Origin: Salinicola halimionae
GTDB taxonomy: Bacteria; Pseudomonadota; Gammaproteobacteria; Pseudomonadales; Halomonadaceae
DNA length: 64,000 nucleotides
Direction of reading: 5' to 3'
Assembly (NCBI RefSeq): GCF_003206065.1
Contig: NZ_PZJQ01000005.1
Location: 271,559-335,558, forward strand
Below the pieces are notes generated by a model. The model made no database searches, was not told the origin of the DNA, and saw only the letters and a list, made by a program, of their open reading frames with translations. The translations under genes were made by a program, and so were the position numbers. The stretch's first letter is position 1; each line of letters opens with the position of its first letter. Below are positions 23,260-32,496 of the stretch, one piece after another.

Positions 23260-24000
23260 ATGTCGTTCAAAGATAAAGTCGTGCTGGTCACCGGTGGGTC
23301 ATCAGGTCTGGGGCTCGCAATCGCCCAGGAGTTCGCCGCACAGGACGCGCTGGTGGTCATTACTGGACGCCGGCAGGAGCAGTTGGATGAGTCCTTGGCC
23401 ACTCTTGGCGATGACGCTGTCGCCATTGCAGCCGATGTGTCCAACGCAACCGATCTCGCAGCACTCTTCAGTCGTATCGAGTCGCTTCATGGCCGTATCG
23501 ATGTTCTGGTCGCCAACGCCGGGATGGGCGAAATCACTCCACTTGGCACGATTACCGAGGGGGCCTTCGATCGCGTGTTCGATACCAACGTGAAAGGGGT
23601 AACGTTTACTGTCCAGGGTGCGCTGCCGCTGATGGGCAAGGGATCCAGCGTTGTCATCATCGGTTCCACGGCCTCAATGAATCCCGGCCCCGGCCTGAGC
23701 GTCTATGGTGCGACGAAAGCGGCCATCCGTGCCATGGTCAGAAGCTGGGTCCTGGACATCAAGGGTTCCGGCATTCGGATCAATCTGCTCAGCCCCGGCC
23801 CTGTCGATACCCAGTCCCTGCGAAGCATGCTGGCCGATGACGCGGAGCAGATCATTCAAGCGTTCAGTGAAAAGAGCACGCTCGGACGGATAGGCGAAGC
23901 GCACGAGATCGGCAAGGCCGTGGCGTTTCTGGCGAGTGATGCCTCGAGCTATATCAACGGCGTCGAGTTGTTTGCCGATGGCGGGGCGTCTCAGGTGTAA
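23260..24000 (+). CDS. Short-chain dehydrogenase/reductase
   Basis: A 246-residue classical SDR. The cofactor motif VTGGSSGLGLA lies at residues 10-20, NAG at about 88-90, the catalytic serine in GSTASMNPG and the Y-x3-K pair in VYGATKAA. These are complete, so it should be an active NAD(P)-dependent oxidoreductase. Its promoter region contains two operators for the divergent TetR gene. A VOC gene follows after 46 bp and may be co-transcribed. The substrate is unknown but is likely a xenobiotic or reactive carbonyl. Confidence 0.93.
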   Translation: MSFKDKVVLVTGGSSGLGLAIAQEFAAQDALVVITGRRQEQLDESLATLGDDAVAIAADVSNATDLAALFSRIESLHGRIDVLVANAGMGEITPLGTITEGAFDRVFDTNVKGVTFTVQGALPLMGKGSSVVIIGSTASMNPGPGLSVYGATKAAIRAMVRSWVLDIKGSGIRINLLSPGPVDTQSLRSMLADDAEQIIQAFSEKSTLGRIGEAHEIGKAVAFLASDASSYINGVELFADGGASQV

Positions 24001-24046
24001 TCAGCCACGCGTGTTTATCCCAACCCCTGAACTGCAGCGTACAGCC

Positions 24047-24454
24047 ATGACCATCCTCGACCATGTTGAATTTGCCGTGCGCGATGCCGAGGCATCGCGT
24101 CATTTTTACGAACAGGCTCTGGCCCCGCTGGGCCTCTATCGAGTCCTCACGGTCGGACCCGAGCGCACCCGCACAGGGGGCACACGCCACGGTTTCGGCA
24201 AGGACGGCTATCCCAGACTCTGGATTCATGACAACGAGCCTCCGGGCGCCGGCACGCACATCGCCTTTGCAGCGCAGGACCGAGCCATCGTCGATGCCTT
24301 CCATCAGGCCGCACTGAAGGCCGGTGGGGTCGACAACGGGCCGCCTGGCGTCCGAACGCACTACCACGAACACTACTATGCGGCGTATGTACTGGATCCG
24401 GACGGTATCAACGTGGAAGTGGTGTGTCAGGACGCTTCTATCAATAACCCATGA
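24047..24454 (+). CDS. VOC family protein (glyoxalase-like)
   Basis: A 135-residue VOC-fold protein starting at ATG 24047 with MTILDHVEFAVRDAEASRHFYEQALAPLG. It ends in YYAAYVLDPDGINVEVVCQ, with His and Glu at the positions used as metal ligands. It is a relative of the 21019 gene product but not a recent duplicate. It probably belongs to the TetR-controlled transcript with the SDR gene. Confidence 0.9.
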   Translation: MTILDHVEFAVRDAEASRHFYEQALAPLGLYRVLTVGPERTRTGGTRHGFGKDGYPRLWIHDNEPPGAGTHIAFAAQDRAIVDAFHQAALKAGGVDNGPPGVRTHYHEHYYAAYVLDPDGINVEVVCQDASINNP

Positions 24455-24576
24455 CGGCAGGAGAGGGCCACGGGCTTTACATGCCCCGCCCTTTTGATGC
24501 TGATGCATCGGTCACGACTCCAATCGTTTAAGCTTGAGGCCTTTCACGCCAATCCTGCCTCGACATTAGGAGCCGC

Positions 24577-25101
24577 ATGGACGCTCATAGCCCGATATGG
24601 ATCGCCGCTCAATTGGGCGGGTTCGTGGCCCTCGGCTTCATCATCGCGGCATTTGCCAGTCGTCAGGATGACCGGCTGCTGCTTTATCTGATATTCGCCA
24701 ACGTGGCCTTCGCCGTGCATTTCCTGCTGTTTGGCGAGGCAGTCGCGGCTGGCATGTCGGGCCTGGTGGTCGTCCGGATCTGGCTAGCGCGGCGGTTTCC
24801 GCGGCGTCAGGGGATCATGTGGCTGGTGCTGGCGGCAACGGCGGCGGTCGCCATGGCGACCTGGCAGTCCTGGTACGATATTTTCCCGCTGCTCGCTGCC
24901 ATTTTCGGTACGCTGGCGATGTTTCTATTGCGGGGCCTGCCCATGCGAGCGCTGCTGGCGGGCGTCGCGCTAAGCTGGCTCGCGAATGCGCTGATCATCG
25001 GTTCGATCGGTGGCGCCATTGCCGAGCTCATCGCGCTCGGCACCAATCTGATCACCATGTGGCGAATTCAGCGCGCCAAGCGTCGAATCCAGGCTTGCTG
25101 A
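24577..25101 (+). CDS. YgjV family inner-membrane protein
   Basis: A 174-residue protein with about six predicted membrane helices (IAAQLGGFVALGFIIAAFA, LLLYLIFANVAFAVHFLLFG, IMWLVLAATAAVAMATW and others). The N-terminus and the layout match the Imp-YgjV family (PF10688), whose function is unknown. It is a single gene between the VOC gene and the HxlR gene. Confidence 0.88.
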   Translation: MDAHSPIWIAAQLGGFVALGFIIAAFASRQDDRLLLYLIFANVAFAVHFLLFGEAVAAGMSGLVVVRIWLARRFPRRQGIMWLVLAATAAVAMATWQSWYDIFPLLAAIFGTLAMFLLRGLPMRALLAGVALSWLANALIIGSIGGAIAELIALGTNLITMWRIQRAKRRIQAC

Positions 25102-25266
25102 TGTATGAGTCAGACGGTCGCGGCCGGATGTGCGAGCAGGCGCTCGGCGAAGGCTAATCTCATCGCTGTCGTCCAGCGGGCCAGGCAGGACCATTATTAT
25201 CCTTGAAAGCTCGAAAATGATTCGAACCAGTCTTGGCTCGTGGATGGCATTCAAGTCAAAAGGCCG

Positions 25267-25662
25267 CTATGCGCTCGGAGTGGCCTCCTCCAGCGTTTTC
25301 TGGCGTTCATCGTAGTCGCGCCGTGCCGTTTCGACTTCGTGATGGTATTGCAGCGTCCATTGATGCAGCGCCTGAAAAGGCGCCTTGAGCGTTCGCCCGA
25401 GCGGCGTGATCCGGTATTCCACGGCCACCGGAGCCGAGGCGATCACGCGGCGTTCGACGATGCCATTGCGTTCCAGCCGCCGCAGCGTATGGCTCAATGC
25501 CTTCTGGGTGATGCCTTCCAACTGGCGCTTGAGTGCGTTGAAGCGCAGCGGTTCGTTGCACAGGGCAGCCAGTACCAGTACCGACCACTTGTCCGCGATT
25601 TGATCGAGAATCACGCGGCTGGGGCAATTGGCCGCCGCGGTCGGGTGCGATGAATTGAGCAT
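25267..25662 (-). CDS. HxlR family transcriptional regulator
   Basis: A 131-residue winged-helix protein starting at ATG 25662. NCPSRVILDQIADKWSVLVLAALCNEPLRFNALKRQLEGITQKALSHTLRRLERNGIV is the HxlR core. The conserved N-terminal Cys in NCPSRV is typical of redox- or electrophile-sensing members (HypR, YodB type). It is divergent from an old yellow enzyme gene and probably controls it through the palindrome at 25714-25730. Confidence 0.93.
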   Translation of the reverse strand: MLNSSHPTAAANCPSRVILDQIADKWSVLVLAALCNEPLRFNALKRQLEGITQKALSHTLRRLERNGIVERRVIASAPVAVEYRITPLGRTLKAPFQALHQWTLQYHHEVETARRDYDERQKTLEEATPSA

Positions 25663-25713
25663 GGCGGTTTCCTCGAGGCTATCTGGTGAGTTGAAAGTAT
25701 CCGGTGGGTATCT

Positions 25714-25730
25714 GGTATAAGTCCTATACC
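25714..25730. promoter_or_regulatory. Putative HxlR operator
   Basis: GGTATAAGTCCTATACC is a perfect 6-bp inverted repeat around a 5-bp centre. It matches the GTATA-N5-TATAC type site used by several HxlR-family regulators and lies 33 bp upstream of the old yellow enzyme start, between the two divergent genes. Confidence 0.75.
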
Positions 25731-25762
25731 GCAAGTCCCATCTTATCACTCGGAGCATCTTC

Positions 25763-26884
25763 ATGGCCTCATCCAATGTCGACGCGCTGTTTCAGCCTTT
25801 TCAATTGAAATCACTGTCGCTCAAGAACCGTATTGTCATGGCGCCGATGACGCGGTCGTTTTCGCCGGCGGGCATACCTGGCGAGAACGTCGCGGCCTAC
25901 TACCGGCGGCGTGCCGAGAACGAGGTCGGTCTGATCCTGTCCGAGGGCACCACCATCGATCGGCCGGCCGCGCGCAACGAACCGAACATCCCGTTCTTTT
26001 ATGGCGAAGACGCGCTGGCCGGCTGGCAGAACGTTGTCGATGGCGTGCATGAAGTGGGTGGTCGCATGGGGCCGCAGATCTGGCACGTGGGCTCGGTCTC
26101 CAGTTTTCTCACGGACTGGGTTCAGGACGTGCCTGTGGAAAGCCCGTCCGGTCTGGTCGCGCCCGGTCAGCCTCGCGGCAAAGCCATGAGTGAAGAGGCT
26201 ATCGCCGACACGCTCGATGCCTATGCCCAAGCCGCTGTCGACGCCAAACGGCTCGGTTTTGACACGGTCGAAATTCACGCGGCCCACGGCTATCTGATCG
26301 ACCAGTTCTTCTGGGCGGCCACTAATCAGCGCAGCGATCGATACGGCGGCACCACGCTCAAGGACCGCTCCCGCTTTGCCGCCGAAGTCGTCAAGAGCGT
26401 GCGTGACGCCGTCGGCCCCGATCTGCCGATCATCCTCCGCGTCAGTCAGTGGAAACAGCAGGACTTCGACGTACGCCTGGCCAACACACCGGATGAAATG
26501 GCGGCCTGGCTGTCCCCGCTCGTGGAAGCCGGCGCGGATATTCTGCACTGCTCACAGCGGCGGTTCTGGGAACCGGAATATCCGGAACTCGACGGCCCTG
26601 AGGGGCTGAATTTCGCCGGCTGGGCCAAGAAACTCACGGGCGCGCCCACGATCAGCGTCGGCTCGGTCGGTTTGTCCGGCGACTTCATGGGTGCATTCAG
26701 CGGCGAAAGCTCCACCCCGGCCAGCCTGGATAAGCTTGTGGCCCGGATGGAGCGCGACGAGTTTGACCTGATCGCCGTCGGCCGCGCCTTGCTGAGCGAT
26801 CCGGCGTGGGTGAAGAAAGTGCATGCCCGCGATGAGGAATCGCTAAGCGATTTCACCAAGGAGGCGTTGGCCGAACTGTACTGA
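25763..26884 (+). CDS. Old yellow enzyme family alkene reductase
   Basis: A 373-residue FMN-dependent enzyme of the NADH:flavin oxidoreductase (OYE) family. It begins FQPFQLKSLSLKNRIVMAPMTRS and has the substrate-binding region IHAAHGYLIDQFFW and the FMN-phosphate site near the C-terminus (FDLIAVGRALLSDPAWVKKV). It reduces activated C=C bonds, as in alpha,beta-unsaturated carbonyls, or nitro compounds. GGAG lies before the ATG. Control by the divergent HxlR gene is likely. Confidence 0.93.
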   Translation: MASSNVDALFQPFQLKSLSLKNRIVMAPMTRSFSPAGIPGENVAAYYRRRAENEVGLILSEGTTIDRPAARNEPNIPFFYGEDALAGWQNVVDGVHEVGGRMGPQIWHVGSVSSFLTDWVQDVPVESPSGLVAPGQPRGKAMSEEAIADTLDAYAQAAVDAKRLGFDTVEIHAAHGYLIDQFFWAATNQRSDRYGGTTLKDRSRFAAEVVKSVRDAVGPDLPIILRVSQWKQQDFDVRLANTPDEMAAWLSPLVEAGADILHCSQRRFWEPEYPELDGPEGLNFAGWAKKLTGAPTISVGSVGLSGDFMGAFSGESSTPASLDKLVARMERDEFDLIAVGRALLSDPAWVKKVHARDEESLSDFTKEALAELY

Positions 26885-26909
26885 TTCGGCGTCTGATCTC
26901 CGCAACAGA

Positions 26910-26935
26910 CTCGGACCACCGCACGGTGGTCCGAG
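26910..26935. terminator. Strong hairpin after the old yellow enzyme gene
   Basis: CTCGGACCACCG and CGGTGGTCCGAG form a perfect 12-bp stem with a 2-nt loop, 26 bp after the OYE stop. No T tail follows, so it may be a Rho-dependent or mRNA-stabilising hairpin. Confidence 0.6.
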
Positions 26936-27023
26936 CAACCGGCCAGCGCTCGAGGTTGTGGCACTTTTAAATCCGACCCCGAGAGCTCTCGAGATAGCGG
27001 GGCCTCCGCTCGAAGCGTCGGCT

Positions 27024-27713
27024 TCACGCTCGCTGACGGCGATCCTCGATAATCCGTCGACCACGAACGCAATCGGCTTCATGGGGCTCGTCGACCCACG
27101 GTTCGGCGATGCCCTGTTCGACCCATTCGGCCACCGCCGGAAGGGCGAGCAACCGTTCGACGTAGGCCATGGCGGCGGTGCCGAGTTCGATACCGTAGCC
27201 GCGGATACGAACCGCGACCGGGGCGAACATGGCGTCCACGGCGGTAAACGAGTCGCCGGCGAGCCAGGGGCCGCCAAACACGTCGAGACCCTCCTGCCAT
27301 AGAATATCGAGCCGGATCAGATCCTTCTCGAGCGCCTCGCTCGGCGTGTCCAGGTCGATGGTCAGCGAACAGTTCATCGAGCACTCGTCGCGTATCGCGG
27401 CAAAGCCTGAGTGCATCTCGGCGCTGGCGCAGCGAGCCCAAGCGCGGGCGGCGCGATCACCGGGCCACGCGGCGGGGTGATCCTCGGCAATGAATTCCAG
27501 AATCGCCAGTGAATCCCAAACCACCTGATCGTCATCGTGCAGGCAGGGGACCTTGGCGGTCGGCGAAAAGTGCGTGAACGCCTGCTGCTGGCCGGCGCCT
27601 TCGAACGGCGTCAGTACCTCCTCGAACGGGATCTCAAGCGCGCGCAGCAGCACCCAGGGTCGCATCGACCAGGAAGAGTAGTTCTTGTTAGCGATGAAAA
27701 GTCGATAGGCCAT
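27024..27713 (-). CDS. Glutathione S-transferase family protein
   Basis: A 229-residue GST with start at 27713 (MAYRLFIANKNYSSWSMRPW), the first residue of the conserved part. The thioredoxin-like domain contains KVPCLHDDDQVVWDSLAILEF, the glutathione-binding loop, and an all-helical C-terminal domain follows. It resembles the YfcF/YibF-related group. The gene is divergent from the sulfite reductase operon and is monocistronic. Confidence 0.9.
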   Translation of the reverse strand: MAYRLFIANKNYSSWSMRPWVLLRALEIPFEEVLTPFEGAGQQQAFTHFSPTAKVPCLHDDDQVVWDSLAILEFIAEDHPAAWPGDRAARAWARCASAEMHSGFAAIRDECSMNCSLTIDLDTPSEALEKDLIRLDILWQEGLDVFGGPWLAGDSFTAVDAMFAPVAVRIRGYGIELGTAAMAYVERLLALPAVAEWVEQGIAEPWVDEPHEADCVRGRRIIEDRRQRA

Positions 27714-28010
27714 GGTTGCCTCTGCTGTCGGGAAAAATCCGAGTATGCGTTTTCGCCGTGAGTCCGCAAAGCCTCGATCACCGGGTCTATGACTGGCTGA
27801 TTGATCGAGGGAATCAGACCTGATCGAGGAAAGCATGATCGTTCGATGGAATAAGGACAGCGCCGATCGGACTTTTTGATTCTTGCACCATACCCCAACA
27901 CTCAACGATTAACCGACTAGGCTTTGGCCAATCGATTTCGAGAGCGCGTTTCGCGCCGTTTCGTTCAATTTACCGGTTTATCGGTTACCGGATGTGCCGA
28001 GAGGTCATGG

Positions 28011-29801
28011 ATGGCTCCCAACTCGCTGACCGACACCAACAGCCCCCTGAGTGCCGATCAGGCCAAGCGCGTGCAGCAGGCTTTGACCGATCTGGATGCC
28101 TCCCAGTGCCAATGGTTGAGCGGTTACCTGGCCGGTCTCGGCGCCCAGGCGGCGGCCGGGACATCGCAGTTGGCGCCAGCGACATCCACTACGTTGACCG
28201 TGCTCTATGGCAGCCAGACCGGCAATGCCGAGGGTGTGGCCGAACTGGCGGCCGAGCGTGCCGGTGCGAAGGGCTTCGACGTCAAGCTCACGAGCATGGC
28301 GGATGCCGGCAAGAAGACGCTGAAGGAAGTCGAGCGGTTGCTGGTCGTCGTCAGCACCCAGGGCGACGGCGATCCGCCCGATCCGGCGCTCGAATTTCAC
28401 GAACTGATGATGGGGCGCAAGGCGCCGAAACTCGCGGGGTTGCGCTTCGCCGTGCTGGGGCTGGGCGATACCAGCTACGAACACTTCTGCCAGACCGGCA
28501 AGCAGTTCGACGCCCGCCTGGCGGAGCTCGGTGGCGAATCGATCCATGCGCGGACGGATTGCGATGTGGATTACGAGGAGGCGGCCGAGGTCTGGATCGA
28601 CGAGGTGCTCGAGGCGCTGGCCGCCGATCTCGCCACGCCGCCACCGGCTCAGGCCGCTGAAGCCGACGCTTCGCAGAGCGCTCAACTACGCTACTCCAAG
28701 AAGCACCCGTTCCTGGCCGAGGTGCTGACCAGCCAGCCGCTCAACGGTCGCGACTCGGACAAGCAGACGCTGCATCTCGAATTGTCGCTGGAAGAGTCGG
28801 GGCTCGAATACCTGCCGGGCGACGCGGTCGGGGTGGTGCCGCAGAACGATCCTGCCCATGTCGACGAGCTGATCGAAATGCTCAAGTTCGATGCCGAATC
28901 GCCGCTGGAGGAAGGACGCGTGCTGCGCGATGCGCTGCTGACGGATTTCGAGGTGACGACGCTGACGCGGCCGTTCCTGCAGCAGTGGGCCGAATGGTCG
29001 CAGGCGCCGGAACTGCGCCGCCTGCTGGGTGAAGACGCCCGCTCCGAGCTGCGCGACTGGCTGCAGGGGCGCCACATCATCGATGTGGTCGAGCAGTTCC
29101 CGGTCGACGGAATCGACGCCGCCCAGTTTTCGGCGGCGCTGCGCAAGCTGCCGCCACGGCTCTACTCGATTGCCTCGAGCCAGGCGGCGGCGTCCGACGA
29201 GGTGCATCTCACCGTCGCCGTGGTGCGCTACGCCACCCATGGCCGCGCCCGCGACGGCGTGACCACGAGTTACCTGGCGGATCGCATCGAGCCTGGCGAT
29301 CGCGTGCCGATCTACATCGACCGCAACAAGCAGTTCAAGCTACCGGAAGATGACGAGGCGCCACTGATCATGATTGGCCCTGGCACCGGCGTCGCACCGT
29401 TTCGCGCGTTCCTGCAGGAACGTGAGGAGCGTGGCGCCGGTGGCGACAACTGGCTGTTCTTCGGCGATCGACGCTTTCGCAGCGACTTTCTGTATCAGTC
29501 GGAATGGCTCAGGTGGCGCCAGCATGGATTGCTAACGCGACTCGACGTCGCTTTCTCCCGCGACCAGTCCGACAAGGTCTACGTTCAGGATCGGCTGCGC
29601 GAACAAGCCGAAACGCTGTACGCCTGGCTGGAAGCCGGGGCGTATGTCTACGTCTGTGGCGATGCCGAGTTCATGGCGCCGGACGTACATCAGGCATTGC
29701 GCGATGTCATCCGTGAACAGGGCGGGCACGGTGAAGCCGGCGCCGACGACTATCTGCGCCAGATGCAGCAGGAGAAACGGTATCAGCGCGACATCTATTA
29801 G
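28011..29801 (+). CDS. cysJ: Sulfite reductase (NADPH) flavoprotein alpha subunit
   Basis: A 596-residue flavoprotein, close to the 599 residues of Escherichia coli CysJ. Residues about 62-205 are a flavodoxin domain (VLYGSQTGNAEG), then an FAD domain (RLYSIASS near 382) and an NADPH domain (GPGTGVAPFRAFLQER near 454), ending in DIY. It passes electrons from NADPH to CysI for sulfite reduction to sulfide. The start at 28011 has GAGGT 10 bp upstream. The next gene, cysI, begins 9 bp after this stop. Confidence 0.96.
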   Translation: MAPNSLTDTNSPLSADQAKRVQQALTDLDASQCQWLSGYLAGLGAQAAAGTSQLAPATSTTLTVLYGSQTGNAEGVAELAAERAGAKGFDVKLTSMADAGKKTLKEVERLLVVVSTQGDGDPPDPALEFHELMMGRKAPKLAGLRFAVLGLGDTSYEHFCQTGKQFDARLAELGGESIHARTDCDVDYEEAAEVWIDEVLEALAADLATPPPAQAAEADASQSAQLRYSKKHPFLAEVLTSQPLNGRDSDKQTLHLELSLEESGLEYLPGDAVGVVPQNDPAHVDELIEMLKFDAESPLEEGRVLRDALLTDFEVTTLTRPFLQQWAEWSQAPELRRLLGEDARSELRDWLQGRHIIDVVEQFPVDGIDAAQFSAALRKLPPRLYSIASSQAAASDEVHLTVAVVRYATHGRARDGVTTSYLADRIEPGDRVPIYIDRNKQFKLPEDDEAPLIMIGPGTGVAPFRAFLQEREERGAGGDNWLFFGDRRFRSDFLYQSEWLRWRQHGLLTRLDVAFSRDQSDKVYVQDRLREQAETLYAWLEAGAYVYVCGDAEFMAPDVHQALRDVIREQGGHGEAGADDYLRQMQQEKRYQRDIY

Positions 29802-29809
29802 GAGCCGAC

Positions 29810-31624
29810 ATGGACATCATTGCCAAACTGCGTGACGTACCGCTCGATGAGCTGCATCCCAACGAGCGGCTCAAGGTAGAGAGCGACTACCTGCGCGGCA
29901 CGCTCGAAGAGGGCCTGGCCGACCGCGCCACCGGGGCGATCGCCGAGGCGGATACGCAGTTGACCAAGTTTCACGGCTTCTACCAGCAGGACGACCGTGA
30001 CCTGCGCGACGAGCGTCGCCACCAGAAGCTCGAACCGCTCTACAGTTTCATGGTGCGCTTGCGACTGCCCGGCGGTCTGGTCACGCCCGCCCAGTGGCAG
30101 ACCCTCGACGACGTCGCTTCGCGCTACGCCAATGGCACGCTGCGCATCACCACTCGCCAGACCTTCCAGTACCACGGCGTGCTCAAGGAAAATCTGCGCC
30201 CGCATCTGCAGACGATTCATCAGGCCATGGTGGACACCATCGCCGCCTGCGGCGATGTCAATCGCAACGTGATCTGCACCGCCAATCCGCATCGCTCAGC
30301 AGTCCATCGCCAGGTTTACGAACTCAGCCATCGGATCAGTACCCGTCTACTGCCCAGTACCCGCGCCTATCACGAAATCTTTCTCGGCGAAGAGCGTGTC
30401 GCCGGTGGTGCCCAGGAGCGTGAACCGGAACGTGAATCGAAGCGTGAACCGGAGCGCACTGAGTCGGAGGCGAAGGTTGGAGATGACCAGGAACCGCTCG
30501 ATCCACAGGAGCCGTTGTATACGCGCCATTACCTGCCGCGCAAGTTCAAGGTGGCGCTGGCGATTCCGCCGGAGAACGACGTCGACCTGTTCGCCCATGA
30601 CGTCGGCTTCATTGCCGATGTTCTAAAAGGCGAAAATGGCGAACTCCAGGGCTTTACCGTCTGCATCGGCGGCGGCATGGGCATGACCCATGGCGAACCG
30701 TCGACCTTTCCGCGGCTTTCCGACCCGATCGGCTACTGCGCGCCGGACGCTGTTCCCGCCGTGGCAGAGGCGATCATGCTGGTACAGCGCGACAACGGTA
30801 ATCGTCGTGACCGCAAACTCGCGAGACTGAAATATACCGTCGAGGACATGGGGCTCGAAGCGTTCAAGGCCGAAGTCGAAGGGCACCTCGGCGAGACGCT
30901 GGCACCGGCGCGCGAGTTTCACTTCGAGAACAACGGTGATCGTCTGGGCTGGATTCAGGGCGATGACGGTCTTTGGCACTACGGGCTGTTCGTCCAGAAC
31001 GGACGAATCGCCGACTTTCCGGATGGCCCGCAGCTACGCACCGGCCTGCGCGAGATCGCCGAGCAGCACGATGGCGATCTGGTTCTCACCACCAATCAGA
31101 ATGTGATCATCACACAGGTCGATGAGTCCCGGCGCGAGGCCATCGATGCGTTACTGGATCGCCACCGACTGGTCGCGGAAACGTCTCCGTTACGGCGCAA
31201 TGCCATGGCTTGCGTGGCATTCCCGACCTGCGGGCTGGCCATGGCGGAAAGCGAGCGCTATCTGCCGTCGTTGATCGACAAGCTCGAGCACGTGATGCAG
31301 CAAGCCGGGCTCGCCGAGGATGCGATCATCGTGCGCATGACCGGCTGCCCCAACGGCTGCGCGCGACCCTATTTGGCCGAGATCGGCTTCGTCGGCAAGG
31401 CGCCGGGGCATTACAACCTCTATCTCGGCGGCGGCTTCAGCGGGCAACGGCTGAACAAGCTCTACCGCGAAAACATCAACGAAGCGACGATCCTCGAGGA
31501 ACTGACGCCACTGATTCAGCGCTACGCCGCCGAGCGCGAAGCCGCCGAACCCTTCGGAGACTTCGTCATCCGTACCGGCGTGATCCGCGAGACCACGGCC
31601 GGGCGCGAATTTCATGAGGCCTGA
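29810..31624 (+). CDS. cysI: Sulfite reductase (NADPH) hemoprotein beta subunit
   Basis: A 604-residue siroheme and [4Fe-4S] protein that performs the six-electron reduction of sulfite. The four cluster cysteines are C468 and C474 (CVAFPTC) and C513 and C517 (TGCPNGC). It is about 34 residues longer than the E. coli protein because of a charged insertion at about residues 196-232, which includes a 12-bp tandem repeat at 30419-30454. The insertion lies just before YLPRKFK, at a surface-loop position. It is co-transcribed with cysJ. Confidence 0.96.
   Translation: MDIIAKLRDVPLDELHPNERLKVESDYLRGTLEEGLADRATGAIAEADTQLTKFHGFYQQDDRDLRDERRHQKLEPLYSFMVRLRLPGGLVTPAQWQTLDDVASRYANGTLRITTRQTFQYHGVLKENLRPHLQTIHQAMVDTIAACGDVNRNVICTANPHRSAVHRQVYELSHRISTRLLPSTRAYHEIFLGEERVAGGAQEREPERESKREPERTESEAKVGDDQEPLDPQEPLYTRHYLPRKFKVALAIPPENDVDLFAHDVGFIADVLKGENGELQGFTVCIGGGMGMTHGEPSTFPRLSDPIGYCAPDAVPAVAEAIMLVQRDNGNRRDRKLARLKYTVEDMGLEAFKAEVEGHLGETLAPAREFHFENNGDRLGWIQGDDGLWHYGLFVQNGRIADFPDGPQLRTGLREIAEQHDGDLVLTTNQNVIITQVDESRREAIDALLDRHRLVAETSPLRRNAMACVAFPTCGLAMAESERYLPSLIDKLEHVMQQAGLAEDAIIVRMTGCPNGCARPYLAEIGFVGKAPGHYNLYLGGGFSGQRLNKLYRENINEATILEELTPLIQRYAAEREAAEPFGDFVIRTGVIRETTAGREFHEA
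30419..30454 (+). repeat. 12-bp in-frame tandem repeat inside cysI
   Basis: Three copies of CGTGAACCGGAA-like units (30419-30430, 30431-30442, 30443-30454) encode REPE, RESK, REPE. The array lies in a charged insertion absent from E. coli CysI. Confidence 0.85.
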
Positions 31625-31648
31625 GCATTCCCGGATGGCGTGACCTGG

Positions 31649-32482
31649 TCAATCTCGATGCGGTACCGGTCGCTGGGCCGGGCCGCCATAGGGCCACAAC
31701 CATCCCTTGGGCATCGGCCCCTTGTTGCGGCCGCCCTGACACTGCTGTTCCCAGGCGTGGGCGAGAATGCCGACCGAACGGGAGAGGCAGAACAGGCCGC
31801 GGGCCAACGGGGCGGGGAAACCTAGCTCGGCGTAGATGACGGCGGTGGCGCCGTCGATGTTGAGCGGGATCGGCTTGCCTTTCATGGCGATCAACTGGCG
31901 TTCGACTTCACGGGCGATGGCGACGAAATTGCCATCCACTTCGCCACGAGCGGTGGCTTCTTCGACCAGTTCCAGCAACCGTGGAGCGCGCGGATCGATG
32001 GGATGGAAGCGGTGGCCGAAGCCGGGAATGATCCTGGTCCGCTCGCGCTGCCAGCTGGCAATGCCTTCCTCTACGGCGGCTTCCAGTTTGCGTCCGCCGA
32101 TCTGGTTCTCGAGTATCGACTGATACAGTTCCACGGCCTGTTCGCCGGCGCCGCCGTGAACGTCATCTAGCACGTTGACGGCGGAGGCCATGGCGTTGTT
32201 GAGGCTGCTGCCGCAGGTCACCGCCATCCGTGCGATGGCGATGCTCGGTGCCTGCGGGCCATGATCGACGGCGCTCATCAACGCCGCTTCGAGCAATGCT
32301 GCCTGCGCTCGGCCGGGCAGTTCACCGCGGGTCATCAACCACACCATGTCGGTGAACCCGACGTTGCCGATCAGCTCCTCGATGGGATAGCCGCGATAGC
32401 GAATCTCACCGGGGCGCATGTCGATGATGTCGGTGTGCCACCACTGTTGGGCACGGAAGTCGGGCGCAGAAGTATCGCTCAT
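31649..32482 (-). CDS. Citrate synthase-like (citryl-CoA lyase) family protein
   Basis: A 277-residue protein that keeps the core of the citrate synthase fold. The catalytic region around IPGFGHRFHPIDPRAPRL contains the conserved GHRxHxxDPRA motif, and the C-terminal part has RSVGILAHAWEQ. It is far shorter than true citrate synthase (about 430 residues). Short members are annotated as citryl-CoA lyases or citrate synthase-like. It starts at 32482, because the region further upstream is the 3' end of the CoA-transferase gene in another frame. Its coupling with a CoA-transferase (15-bp gap) suggests it cleaves an acyl-CoA made by that enzyme. Confidence 0.85.
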   Translation of the reverse strand: MSDTSAPDFRAQQWWHTDIIDMRPGEIRYRGYPIEELIGNVGFTDMVWLMTRGELPGRAQAALLEAALMSAVDHGPQAPSIAIARMAVTCGSSLNNAMASAVNVLDDVHGGAGEQAVELYQSILENQIGGRKLEAAVEEGIASWQRERTRIIPGFGHRFHPIDPRAPRLLELVEEATARGEVDGNFVAIAREVERQLIAMKGKPIPLNIDGATAVIYAELGFPAPLARGLFCLSRSVGILAHAWEQQCQGGRNKGPMPKGWLWPYGGPAQRPVPHRD

Positions 32483-32496
32483 GGAATATCTCCGGT

